A DNA stretch of 64,000 bases from Muscardinus avellanarius (Eukaryota > Chordata > Mammalia > Rodentia > Gliridae). Made by a program: the position numbers and the translations under genes. Of this stretch, positions 1 through 10,449 are shown one piece after another. The stretch spans positions 64,325,234-64,389,233 of the forward strand of contig OY726567.1 of assembly GCA_963383645.1 (NCBI GenBank), written 5' to 3'. Position 1 is the stretch's first letter, and every line of letters starts with the position of its first letter. The notes below the pieces were generated by a model. That model saw only the letters and a list, made by a program, of their open reading frames with translations, ran no database searches and was not told the DNA's origin.

Positions 1-59
1 AGCACTGTGCACTTTACTTTCACTTTCCCTGTCACTTTTAATGCTAATTAACAGCCTGT

Positions 60-500
60 CACTTTGCCTAGGAAAATTCCTTCCTTTGCTCTTGGGCAGA
101 TAATTAGATCCCATATGATAGACAGCTCTACAGGAGTTTCTTTTACCAAAATATTACAAGGACCTGTTGAAGATTATAAGGTGTTCATAGAAAGATTACA
201 GGATGCTGTAAATAAATTATAAAATTTCCTGAGCTACAGGGAGTCTTGTAAAGACAATTAGCTTATGATAATGCTAATGAAGATTATCAGGCTCCCTAGG
301 ATCTATTAGGGTTTCAGAAAGAGGGAAGATGGCAACCAAGAGCAGCAGGGCATAGGAATCCTGCTAACACTCAGTCACCATTATCCCAAAAAAGAGCACT
401 ACAAAAACAGATAATACATTTAGTAGAAGGATAACAATAATAAACACAATAGACTGAAAAAAAGAAGGCCAACCGAGAAGGAAAAAAAAAAAAGAACAAT
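60..500 (+). mobile_element. Class II endogenous retrovirus, gag remnant
   Basis: One frame from about 130 to 225 reads as a betaretrovirus-type capsid segment with the motif ILQGPVEDYKVFIERL, which resembles the major homology region. A second frame near 255-300 has the motif LAYDNANEDYQ. Stops and shifts follow, so it cannot code. It is probably the gag part of the provirus whose pol and env follow at 1,130-9,890, separated from them by an L1 3' end and a SINE. The last 100 bases are A-rich and not clearly assignable. The equivalent position in unit B holds a longer L1, so this gag piece is seen only in unit A. Confidence 0.6.
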
Positions 501-504
501 GAAA

Positions 505-893
505 AACAGCCATCATTTTCAGGGAAATGAATATAACTAGAGGACATTATGCTAAGTGAGATTAGTAAGAAATTGGATGCTTTCCCTTGTATGTGAAAGC
601 TAAAGTAAAATGGATCATAGGAGGAGCTCCAGGTGAAAAAGGAGATCCTATAGAAGAGCAAATCAGGCAATCTAGCTGAAAGGATAGGAGGTGAGGGAAG
701 CTCTCTAAAGAACATGATGTACTTTGACAAACATATTGATGTCAACCACTAAGCCAAGCATGGGAGGAAGGGTTGGGGTCTGAATGGGGTGGAGATTGGA
801 CGGGGGCTGACTGGGTGATGTGTGCATATACGTCTACGCAAGTTTTTTTTTTTATCCCATTATGATATATGAATACAATGAACCAAAAAAACA
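505..893 (+). mobile_element. L1 3' UTR fragment (unit A)
   Basis: This matches 46,740-47,140 almost base for base and shares its 3' end (the GGGCTGACTGGG region and an A-rich tail) with both composite LINEs. It is 5' truncated or rearranged near 505, where unit B continues into a much longer L1. A G-rich tract at about 752-812 is typical of an L1 3' UTR. This is the leftmost point where units A and B align. Confidence 0.75.
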
Positions 894-902
894 AAAAGAA
901 GA

Positions 903-1023
903 AACCGAGTTTCACTAAGTTCCAAAGGGCCTCACTAAGTAGCTGAGGCTGTCTGCAAACTATGATCCTCTAGTCTCAGCCTCCTGAATGCTGGGATTAC
1001 AAGTGTGCACCACCACTCCCAGC
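903..1023 (-). mobile_element. B1-type SINE, partial
   Basis: Read on the minus strand it starts GCTGGGAGTGGTGGTGCACA and continues with the standard B1 body (CTTGTAATCCCAGC). It is shared with unit B at 47,157-47,276, so it predates the duplication. Confidence 0.8.
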
Positions 1024-1129
1024 ATAAAGTGATTTTAATAGTCCACAAGCATTAACTCCTTGAGGATGAGACGAGATTTCCTTAAACATCACATAAATAA
1101 GCAATTTGCTTTTCACATTAATCCTTTGC

Positions 1130-1563
1130 TAACTATAAAATTGGTCATTTTGCCTATTCCTACTTAGCCTACTGACATTTTGCTTCAAGGGGATAAATGT
1201 TTGAAATGAATATTTACTAAACAGATTTACTACATCCTTGATAACTTTTATTAATCTTATTTCATTATCGATTGGTCAAGGGCAGCTTTGGGTACAGAAA
1301 ATATCTGGTTATGATCCTCATGTTATTCATCTATCAATTGGTAAAGATCATTTTAACCATTTATTAAAACTTAATGTTAATGAAAAATTAATGTAGCTGA
1401 TTATATTGATTTTATTAATTTTCATTGCCAGCTGGAAAAATTGGGGGGATTTTCTTAAGTGGACAGACTGGATTCTTTCCTCCATAGTAAGTAGAGACTC
1501 TCTTGCTCATGCAAAAACAGTATTTGTAGATGCCACTAAAAACCACAAGGCTGTGTACTAGAC
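1130..1563 (+). mobile_element. Class II provirus: RT/RNase H remnant of pol
   Basis: Short conceptual segments resemble the end of a betaretroviral reverse transcriptase and the start of RNase H. An example is VFVDATKNHKAVY, where VFTDGS-like residues are expected, so the catalytic Asp is retained but its surroundings are altered. Stops and frameshifts are frequent. The sequence continues directly at 6,912 after the inserted 5.3-kb class I element, as shown by unit B, where 47,820 is uninterrupted. Confidence 0.65.
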
Positions 1564-1576
1564 AAGAGTAACTAGA
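1564..1576. repeat. Target-site duplication, left copy
   Basis: AAGAGTAACTAGA, repeated at 6,899-6,911 directly after a poly(A) run. Unit B has the same sequence once (near 47,814-47,826), which proves the insertion boundaries. Confidence 0.9.
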
Positions 1577-1577
1577 G

Positions 1578-1821
1578 GGTGTACTCATTCGAGTCATCCC
1601 CTCATGCCATCTTGGCATGGGGCTGTATTTCTATTTTCTGTATTTCTATCTTTTTAATAAACTCCTTTAAATCTTCAGCAGCTGTCCAAGCGATGAATAC
1701 TTATTCTTAGCTTAGGACAAGAATCCACGGTTTTTCTGTTTGTCTGTGTGTCTGGTGGGGGGGGGGATTACTTCACATACCACACACCTTTTCCCCCCCA
1801 ACATATTTCCCGCAACATATT
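1578..1821 (+). promoter_or_regulatory. 5' R-U5 of class I ERV copy
   Basis: R (1,578-1,675) contains AATAAA at 1,656-1,661 and matches 3' R at 6,792. U5 follows to about 1,821. No U3 precedes it, so the copy has no retroviral promoter of its own at the left. Confidence 0.85.
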
Positions 1822-1839
1822 TGGCGCCCACGCGGGGCT
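1822..1839 (+). promoter_or_regulatory. Probable primer binding site, tRNA-Lys-like
   Basis: TGGCGCCCACGCGGGGCT sits just after U5. It resembles the Lys(1,2) primer binding site, which starts TGGCGCCCAACG, with one base missing and one changed. Position fits exactly; the tRNA assignment is from memory of the consensus. Confidence 0.6.
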
Positions 1840-3233
1840 ATCTACAGCTGCAGGTGACTCCATCCGATGGTGGTTCTAAAGCCACTGCATCTTGAAGGTC
1901 AGTAACCTTCCCTAAAATGGGATCAGATCTCAGAGGATGACTGGATTGCCGGCGCCAGTGAGCTCTCTGGAACCATGGAGAACCCCCTGCCACGGCCTAG
2001 CTACGGCAGAATCTCCAGGGGAAGGGAGAATTTCCCATTAAATAGTGTAGGGGACGATAGAGGACTGAGAACCTCCTCCCGGCCTATTACAAGGCTTAGT
2101 GGTGGCCAGTAGGCGATCTGAGATCCGTACCCTGCGGGGGTAAGATCTTTGCTGCCTATGCCTACGTAGGGGGTGCAGGGCCAGTGCTTGGTCCTTATTG
2201 AGGCTTCTCAGAAACCGCTATTGTCTTGTCAGGCCCAATGAGTGCCCATCTATTATGCCCACATCACAAATGGGACACTGTTAAAATCCCTATACCAAGT
2301 TAAATCTAAAATGTCCATGGCCCACCTTGAGAAAGCTCTCCAAACAGGAGACTCAAGCTAGTGAATGGTAGTTTCTTCTGTGGTTTGAAGCAGATTCTAG
2401 GAGGATAAGCTAGCGCGTTTTGTTTTTAGAGACAGCATCTAGGTAGCGTTGCCATTGGCAACTGGAGCCACGTGTAATAGTTCTAAATTTCAGAGCATGA
2501 AGGGTTAAGCTTTTTCAAGAGGTCAAAAAGAGGAAAAAGTTCCAGTCAGGCAAGTCTGCTAGGTGACTGCAGTACTCAGCAGGAATTGTTTGACATTCAA
2601 CAGGCAGGGAAAGCTCAATTTGCATGGAAAAAGCCCTCCAAGGAGGCAGCTCAAAGAAAGGCAATGCCCAGCCGCTGGCCAGCTTGGGGATCTGTAGGCC
2701 TTGCAGGAGTAAAGTAAATGTAGGGAAAAACATAGACACCCCATTGGGAAAAGGGGGCACTGTGAAAGCGTGGGAAATGGAACAGGAGTAAGGGGGCTAA
2801 ATCTTCATATCCATTCCGGCTTTTTGGTGGAAGGTACTGCCCCGTGCTTCTCCATGAACGGGACAGCTGGACGTCCACAGCTGGACCAATGGCTTTACGA
2901 CAGGAAATTTCATCCGGACAGAGAACGGGCCACGCAGCTCGATCGGACAGGGGAATATGGGCAAGGGGAAAGGGTGGCAAAGCCTCTTCCCATTTAATAC
3001 CCTCCCGGTGGGCAGCAAAGCGTGGGAAATGAGGCCACCCTCTAGGCCCCCACTTCCACAGGGTGCAGGGACAGAAGGATGACCTTCTGAGCACCGTACA
3101 CGTCTCTGTCTTGAGATGAGATTCCATGCATGTCCTAAACGCTAGGATAACTCGGTTTAAGTGCACAGCTCTGGGGGAGGGGGGCGACCTCCGCTCAGAC
3201 AGGACACTAAAACCACACCCTTTTCCCTCTTAG
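1840..3233 (+). other. Long non-coding leader of class I ERV copy
   Basis: About 1.4 kb lies between primer binding site and gag start, with no supported coding frame. A pyrimidine-rich tract ending in TTAG lies directly before the gag ATG (about 3,220-3,233) and looks like a splice acceptor, although it is retained unspliced here. Short open frames on both strands are best treated as chance. Confidence 0.6.
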
Positions 3234-4199
3234 ATGGGTTCCCAGCACTCCAAGGTGGAATCTGGATCTCCACTCGCATGTGTTCTCCAAAATTGGGAGA
3301 AGTGTGACCCTAAAATGCTAAAGAAGAAAGCTCTCATATTATTTTGCACCCAAGTATGGCTGCAGTATGCGCTAGGGTACGAAGACACGTGGCCCCCACA
3401 GGGAAGTCTCAATTACAATACTTTAAGGCAATTGGACTTATTCTGTAGAAAAGAGGGTAAATGGACAGAGATAGCTTATCTTCAATTGTTTTTCTACTTA
3501 CGGGAACATCCAGAGTTACTTAAAAAGTGCAAGGTCGAGGCTATTGTGGCAGCTTTGGCTAAAACAGAATCTAAAGAGCAAATGGGACAGAACAATCAGA
3601 AAGAGGGCCTTATAGGAGCCACGGAACCCCCTCTCATACCCACGGGACCAAACCAGACGAAGGCCCCTCCACCTCAGGGTAGCAACCCTTATATGCGGGA
3701 GACCCAGGGGGTGCCCGATGCTCGGGGGCAAGGAGGAATGTTTCCTCTTGTGTCGGTAGGAGGGGGGAGAAACCGGTCGAAGGGAGTCCATCAGCCTTTC
3801 TCGCTAGCAGAATTGAAAGAAATTAAAAAGGACTTTGGAAATTATACTACTGACCCTGACCATTACATAAAGGCATTCAAATTACTCAGTTCATTGTATG
3901 ATCTTACTTGGAGAAATATTAGATTACTTATTGAACAAACTCTGACTTCTATAGAAAGGGAGAGGATATATAAAGAGACTAGAGCAGTGGGGGATGATTA
4001 TTTAGAGGCCTCCACAAATGAGGAATTGGAGGATAGACGGAATATGCCCATAGGGCAACTGGCAGTGCTACTCGTAGACCCCAGCTCCTTGCTAGGAAAA
4101 AAAAAAAAATTGCAAAATGCAAAAGTTCTTGAGCCTGTCCACGGTAAAGCCAGTGCATTCAGGTGCAGCTTCAGCAGCCTGGGATCCGCAGGGTCTTAG
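3234..4199 (+). pseudogene. Class I ERV gag, truncated (matrix to N-terminal capsid)
   Basis: An open frame of 321 codons. It begins MGSQ, so Gly2 is a candidate myristoylation site, and this start follows the leader directly. Residues 1-110 have the class I ERV matrix pattern, including LQNWEK, SLNYNTLRQLDLF and EGKWTEIAYLQLFF. Residues 120-190 are Pro/Gly-rich like the p12 or spacer region. Residues from about 190 match the start of a gamma-type capsid (PFSLAELKEIKKDFGNYTTD, then ALKLL-like and WRNIRLLIEQTL segments). The last 45 codons after the A12 run near 4,099 look frame-shifted, so nucleocapsid and the capsid C-terminus are lost. The frame probably survives because the insertion is young, not because it is selected. 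Confidence 0.8.
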
Positions 4200-5823
4200 T
4201 GCTGCCAGATTAGTTTCCAATTGGTTTTGCCTGCCGGCCTCAGACCACCTGGAGAGAAAAGTTCACATTTCGGTCTGTCCACATGCAATTCGTTCATAAG
4301 GATTAAATATAAGGCTATAACACCACCTCAAAAGAATAGATGCTGACATTATTAGTTAATTCTTTGCCCAGTAGAAGGGAAGGCCATCCTCAGACAGACT
4401 AATATTTTGGGCTGCCAATTTGGTTTGACAGAGACTTGAAAAGGGAAAGATAGATGGACAAAAGCCATTTAAGGATTCTGGCTGATTGCAAAAGCCTGGG
4501 CTCAAGTCTGTTTAAGGTGGAAAAGCAAGAACAACTCAGGAGAAAATGCTCTCAACCAGGAGGCCATACAGGCCCTCTGAGGCCTGGCTCACAGTGCAAA
4601 GGGGGACCATTAAATGGCTGAGCGCCCCCAGTTCCGGAGGGAATTGGAGTCCTCAGACCTACGTACCCAGTGAGTCCTCCCACTTACCACCACCTGAGTT
4701 AACTAAAAGAGCCTTAGGCGATCATGCAGTGAAATCTCGGAGGCCAGATCTGAGGCGAGGCGGTGTCCTTCTTTCCCGGCCCAAGGACCAAAAGCTTAGC
4801 CAGGGTGGGGAGTCGTTTCAGGCCAGCCCTGAGCCAGCCCTGAGCCATCTGTTTACGAAGCCTGCAGAGGTGTTTAAAATGACCTTCCATTCTACGTTCT
4901 TAGCCACACCAGAAAATTCAGCTCCTCTGATAACAAAGGTTTGTTTTTTTTTCTTTTGCTGGTTGCACTAAAGTTATTACTCAAAGATATTTTTATCTCA
5001 ATTAGTCTTAGCTAAATTGCTTACTTCAGGAAAGTTGTCCAATTAGACTCCTGTGAAAGGTGATTAAATAGTTATTTTCTTTGAAAAAAAATCAATGTTT
5101 TAAGGTACTAGGGATGCTTTTATGATGTCGTGAATTTCTGTTACAACAGTTTTTAAGGTGTGTGGTCAAATAAAATATACAGTATCTTTAATATTGCTCC
5201 TTTTTGCAAAATTAAGGTTTTAAGGTGCTAATGATATTTATCTGATGTCTTAATTTTCCAGATAATTTATAGTTCATTTATTAAAATGCCAAATGCAATG
5301 CTTTAAAATGCTCTTAACTTCATAAGATTGAAAGTAACACTTAAGTCTTGTAAATGGGTTTCTTTAACTGCTGATATATGAACAACGTTATTAAACGGTA
5401 TGCTTTTTTTGGGTTTGCTTGTATGTAACAACAAAAGACAGACTTAGAAAGACTATAGATGTATTTCTTTATATGTTGGTAAATGCAGAAAAAGAAAATG
5501 TTGTGAAACTAAGAAAGCATGTTGTAAGGTTATCCTAATTGTCCGAAATGGTAAACAAAGGACCAGGATAGTAAAATCAAAAGGATAAAGTAAATTGTAA
5601 AAATTAATTCCAAAAGCTTGTTAAGTTCACTAGACAAGCAATCTAGAGACACACGTCCAGGTAAAAATTGGCAACTTGGTTTCACTCATGCCAGGGGAAG
5701 CTTTTAGATCTTTTATGACTGGGACATGGTCCTAGATGCCAATGTTACCCTATTGTCAGCTACCAGCAAATCTTGAGTAAACTTCAAACAGGGCCAGAAA
5801 AAAAAGGGTAAATTCTGTTTTGT
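4200..5823 (+). other. Non-coding AT-rich interior of class I ERV copy
   Basis: No protease, reverse transcriptase or RNase H motif is recognisable. The part from about 4,950 to 5,650 is AT-rich, with two related blocks (near 5,098 and 5,216) sharing TTTTAAGGTRCTA. The size and the loss of most of pol recall rodent VL30-type defective elements; that comparison is inference. Confidence 0.5.
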
Positions 5824-5979
5824 CCAGGTGACCTGGTGCTCATCAAATCATCTAAAATCTTTATTCCAAAGCCTATTTCAGGTTTCCACAGCACTAATTT
5901 CTGGATTCATGTGGTGCAAAATAAACTTAATGCATCCCACTTTAATGTGTTTCAGTCTAAGTCAGCAAAACAATTGTAA
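5824..5979 (+). pseudogene. Class I ERV integrase C-terminal remnant
   Basis: A 51-codon frame begins PGDLVLIK and later has FWIHVVQNK before a TAA. These match the GDLVLIK and WIH-x-S/T positions of gammaretroviral integrase tails. It has no upstream catalytic domain. Confidence 0.6.
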
Positions 5980-6382
5980 TTTCTCATTTAAATATTATGT
6001 TTAGATTTTCATGGCTAACCTGTATTGTTAAATATTATCTCATAGGGGTAAAGCTTTCTGACAGACAGAACCTGGCAGACATCTACCGAGGCCTTTGACT
6101 TGTCATAGACACAGACGACATGGACCCATCTAATATCCCCATGCCAATTACATACATATGTACCCTAAGCCAGGGCCCCCTTACGTCGCCCCTGTTCAGC
6201 TTCGAAGCAGCTCGATGAGTCGTCGCCCTGATTCCTTTGCTAGGGGTACATGTATATATGTAATAATAATGGGGTAACATTGATGGAAACTTAGCTCATG
6301 TTAAATGTTTGTAAAATTATAAATGTCAAACTGTATTTTCTGTACCTACCTTTGGCCTGACAGATGTCAGGGAGTTACTAGA
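5980..6382 (+). other. ERV env-position sequence, unassigned
   Basis: This lies between the integrase tail and polypurine tract, where env should be. About 400 bases remain with no recognisable surface or transmembrane motif, so env is essentially deleted. Confidence 0.4.
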
Positions 6383-6791
6383 CAAAGAGGGGAATGTGCC
6401 AGTATGGGGAATGACCTAGAAAGATTTGGGGAAGCTCTGATTAATATATTTCAAAAGAAAATAATTGGTATATTTCAAAATAGTTGTATCAAAATGGAGG
6501 CAGACATGGATAAAGAAAGGACTTGGTTTCTGCCTAACAACAGGCAGCTATTCCAGTGTAAATCAACCTAGCTCAAAGTACTTAACAAGTCAATAGAGGA
6601 GAGCTTCTTTCTAAACACAGATCTACATGATCTAGCAGGGATGGGGCAGGGTTTGGCCTTGCCCTCCATGAAAGAAGACACCTCACCCCACCTTGCAAGG
6701 GGAGGTACCTTACAGGGATGTTCACATCAGAGTCAGGCGAACAAGATGGAGGTCATGGGTATAAAAGGCCAAGTCCACATGTAAGCCCTTT
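6383..6791 (+). promoter_or_regulatory. Polypurine tract and U3 of class I ERV copy
   Basis: The purine tract CAAAGAGGGGAA (6,383-6,394) is followed by TGTGCC, the expected LTR start at 6,395. TATAAAA lies at 6,760-6,766. R starts 32 bases after the T of that TATA box, which is where transcription should begin and where the retrocopy's 5' end lies. Confidence 0.8.
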
Positions 6792-6898
6792 GGTGTACTC
6801 ATTCGGGTCATCCCCTCATGCCATCTTGGCATGGGGCTGTATTTCTATTTTCTGTATTTCTATCTTTCTAATAAACTCCTTTAAATCTTAAAAAAAAA
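6792..6898 (+). terminator. 3' R with polyadenylation signal and poly(A)
   Basis: AATAAA at 6,870-6,875, R ends at 6,889, then an A run merges into the right target duplication (6,899-6,911). Confidence 0.9.
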
Positions 6899-6911
6899 AA
6901 GAGTAACTAGA

Positions 6912-7800
6912 AAGTCTATCAGACTGCATATTCTTTTATCCAACAAAATAAACTTTCTATTATAGCCCAGATTCTAACTAAATTTCCTGGTAGGCTTAAT
7001 ATAGTTTCTGGTGCTGCATGTACTGTCTTTGTAATTCAACAACTAAGTACAAGAGTGATTAGTACTCAACATCCAATATTTGCTGCTTTATTCCCTTCCT
7101 TACAGGCTATTCTTCCCTGTCCCAAACACCCTGTGTTTATCACACACCTCTGTGCTTACTCTTCTCTTCCAGAACTGATGGTTGGGGTAATGAGCATGCA
7201 GATAAATTGGTTTCTTTTGCTACTGCTGAAAAACAACAGACTGCCCTGCATAATAATGCAGGATCTTTACATCACACGTAAAAGATTCCTTGGAAAACAG
7301 CTAAGCAAATACTTAAACAATGATCTATATGTCAACCTTTGCATTTAAGGCCACTTGCTCAGGGAGCTAATTATCGAATCCTCCAACCTAATAAAATCTG
7401 GAAAATGGATATTACCTATTACCCTGCTTTGAGTAAACATACTTACATACATGTTTGTAATGATATCTTCTCACATTTGATATGGGCTTCTGCTCCGACT
7501 GGTAAAAGGACGAAAGTAATTTGTCAGCACTCAATAAAATGCTTTTTCCATAATGGAGATTCCTGCTCATTTAGAAACAAATAATGGTCCTGCATATACT
7601 TCCACAGTCTTCAGTCTCTTTTGTGCTAATTAAGATATAAAACATGTCACAGGATTGCCATACAGTCTTCAAGGTCAAGGTATTGATGAGCATGCCCATC
7701 ATAACTTAAAAATGCAATTAGAAAAAATAAAAAAGGGGAATGGGGTATCTGGCAAAATTCTCTGGAGCACATAGTGCATGATCAGGCTTCTGATCTTTCT
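6912..7800 (+). mobile_element. Class II provirus: integrase remnant of pol (unit A)
   Basis: Frames in succession give NEHADKLVSFAT and ALHNNAGSLHH (RNase H end and integrase zinc-binding region), WKMDITYYP and HVCNDIFSHLIWASAPTGK (core with catalytic Asp contexts), and [12 protein letters not shown] (end of core). All are typical of betaretroviral integrase. Several stops and shifts break the frame. It is shared with unit B at 47,827-48,720. Confidence 0.75.
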
Positions 7801-9890
7801 TACTCCCTTCAAAGCCTGCAAGAATGGTCTGACAAGGTTATTCATTTATATATATTCCCCACGTGACCTTTTGCATTTAGTCCTTTTTACTCTTTTTTAA
7901 ATTTCCACAAGGTGATATCCTTATTGCTGCTGAATAACTCTTTGAAGAACCTCCTGTTCAACTGCTCAATAACCCAGTTAGGATCCAGGACGCACTTACC
8001 TAACAATGGAGGACTAGGATTTTAATAACTAAAGGACAAGTGTATGGTAGTTCTCTTGCAGATGGCCAATATCAAAGACATTCCAGTGCAGGCAATGGCT
8101 GCTCTCAACCTCCAGGATGTCTTGGCCACAGCTCAGCCTGCTGGGGGCAGATAATAACCCTTACTAACCAAGGTGTTCAGGTCCTCACAAATACAGGTTG
8201 AGCGCTTACTCCAAAAAATCTGTTTCTTGCCATGATTGTCATCCTCAGTCTTATGCTGACTCAAGCAGGTGCTTATCAGTATGGGGCCTACATTCTTCAT
8301 CTTTTGTTGTAGGTGGTTGGCTGGAATGAACATTCTGTTTACATTCAGTAAAGGATACCCTGCTCCCACCTCCTGGGGAACAGGATGACCACCTTTCTCT
8401 GAGAAGGAGGTAAACTTCTTTAATTTCTCTCTGGGGTATTATGAGCCTCCTCTCTGTGTGGACTCTAGGTTGGGTTTGCCTAAGGGGAATCAGGAATGGA
8501 TGTATATTTTACCTCCACAGAACCATCAGAGAATGCAAAGGGAAATGCTGAAGACTAAATCCATACAGTTTAATGTGAGTCACCCCCTCTTTGTGGGCAA
8601 AGATTGGGAGCCACCCTGCCCAGTGTTTACATGCATTAACTTTCTTTATTCTTAGACTCAACTTTTATTTGGTGTAAGTAATATCTAGTACTGAAACATA
8701 TTTGTTTGTGCATAATCATACACTTATAGATTTGGGTCCTCAGGGGAGTTTCCTTACCAAATACACAGAGCTAGATAGCAGTTGTACTCACTTTACATCT
8801 TCCTTTGCTATAAACTGGAGATTTCAATCCACAGATACTTTCTCTTCTCAGCTACCTGGATGGATTGGATACAGATAGGACCACCTGAAACAAAAATTGA
8901 GCTCAAAGATTATACCTCAGGCCACCCTCAGTGCTAACTATGGAATTGGCTGCTGCCTCTGCTACCACTGAACTTTGGACTGGGAATTTTTCTGGCACAA
9001 GAAACTCAGCATCTACTTTAATTTTTCCCAGTGCATCTATACACCAGTTACTGCTTGGGTTAAAGTGCCTTTTGTATTAGCTGTGGGCAAGTTGCTATTT
9101 CATTATAATGAAAACCTGGCTTCTTGTGCCAACTGTCAACTGTACACTTGTGTATCATCAACTGTTTTTCTCACTATGTTGATGTAATTGTACTAAGATC
9201 TCATAGCAGTATATGGCTTCCTCTCTCTTTGACAGCCTTGGCCAGCATCACCTAGGATTGCACTTGTAGTTCATCTTATTAAAAATTGGGCCAGAGAGCC
9301 AAAAGGTTTGTTAAATAGGTAATACTAGCTATTCTAGGATTGATTGTCATTGTAAGCACTGCTTCTGTTGCTGGGGTCATCCTACATTCCTCCATACAGA
9401 CCAAAGAGTTTGTAGAAAAATGGCATAAGGATTCTCATAATCTTTGGGCAAAACAAAATTTAATTGAGAAAGAGCTTAGGGACAAGTTTAGATTAAGTTG
9501 TCATCTAGTTAAGTAAGCAAGTATTAGTGACTCATAGGCAAATATTACTTAGATGTGATTGCAATAGCACCCAAGTTTGTATTACTCTTCAAATGTTATA
9601 TGCTTCTAAGCATGAATGGGATATGTTAAAAATGCATGTGTGGGATATTCGTCAAATTTGACTCTTTCTATTGATGAATTTGCACCAGCAAATTAATGAA
9701 GATTTCTCCTCGAATTGAAAAATTCCACCTCTATGGAAGAGCTAGCATCCTGGCTGGCTAACAAATTAAGTGGAATAGATCCACGTGGTTATTGGCAGAG
9801 TCTAAGAACACATAGCTTAAGCTGCAGAGCTAAGGCATTGATTTTAAGTCTATTTCAGTACTTTCCTTTTATCTTCTGATCAAGAAGTAT
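7801..9890 (+). mobile_element. Class II provirus: pol end and env remnant (unit A)
   Basis: The pol C-terminus runs to about 8,150. A hydrophobic env leader-like stretch lies near 8,230-8,310. A surface fragment at 8,440-8,660 includes LGLPKGNQEWMY. Transmembrane-subunit pieces at 9,330-9,850 include LGLIVIVSTASVAG (fusion-peptide or heptad start), WHKDSHNLWAKQNL, CNSTQVCITLQMLY and SMEELASWLANKL. The order and motifs fit class II env. Every part is broken by stops or shifts, so no envelope protein is encoded. Unit B carries the same relic at 48,721-50,800. Confidence 0.7.
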
Positions 9891-9945
9891 TTCTTGGCAG
9901 AAAAGGGACTTCGAGCCCTAGTGGCTCATACCTCTATTATATGAT

Positions 9946-10447
9946 AAAAGGGGGGAACTTTTGGGGGACAGCTGCTGACAGGCCAGTCACAAGAGTCTGT
10001 GGTCTCTCCCTAAGCTGTTTGGTTCGTGAAGAGTGGCAACCCTCTCTTGGGAATTCTCAGCCTTGTATTTGGCCTAAATTTAGTGTGTCTGTGTTCTTTC
10101 TGTTCCCCACTGCTTTGTCTTGACTGTCACATCCTTCAGTTCTGTGCATATTCTGCTGATAAGCTCCTAGCCATTTACTCTCCTAGAAGGACCTGCATCT
10201 TTGCTTCTGCTTTGAGAAGACTATGTGGCACTAGGTATAATTTTACCTGCGCAACGTGCTGTACGTGCCTGATGTGTATTTCTGATGTGGGTTTAAGAGT
10301 TCTTGGCATTTCTGTATAAGATAAATATGCTGTAGGACTTCATAATAAACACCTGTTGTGCTTCCAAGCCTCATACCCCGTGTCCTTCTTTATTTTCTTT
10401 TTCCTTACTCTCCATTCCTCATTCCTGTCCCCCTTGAGGGGTCACCA
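9946..10447 (+). mobile_element. Polypurine tract and 3' LTR of class II provirus (unit A)
   Basis: AAAAGGGGGGAA (9,946-9,957) is followed by the LTR starting near 9,962 (TGGGGGACAGC) and ending near 10,447 with CA. AATAAA lies at 10,344-10,349. The twin in unit B is 50,863-51,348. No 5' LTR is inside the window. Confidence 0.7.
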
Positions 10448-10449
10448 TG

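Larger units (their letters stand above)
1577..6898 (+). mobile_element. Retroposed class I (gamma-like) ERV RNA copy, R to poly(A)
   Basis: The insert has the structure of a reverse-transcribed retroviral RNA, not a provirus. It starts at R, with no U3 at the left, then U5, primer binding site, long leader, gag, a largely non-coding middle, integrase tail, polypurine tract, one U3 and R. It ends in poly(A) 15 bases after AATAAA. The two R copies are both 98 bases (1,578-1,675 and 6,792-6,889). A 13-bp target duplication flanks it and unit B shows the empty site. L1 machinery is the likely agent. At about 5.3 kb it is shorter than a full gammaretrovirus. It is decayed and non-functional beyond the partial gag frame. 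Confidence 0.9.

Noticed and set aside
371..745. 124-codon minus-strand frame
   Set aside because: It runs across ERV gag debris and an L1 3' UTR; hydrophobic composition only reflects A/T-rich sequence read in antisense.
2515..3166. Overlapping frames on both strands in the ERV leader
   Set aside because: No retroviral or cellular motif; the leader is expected to be non-coding.
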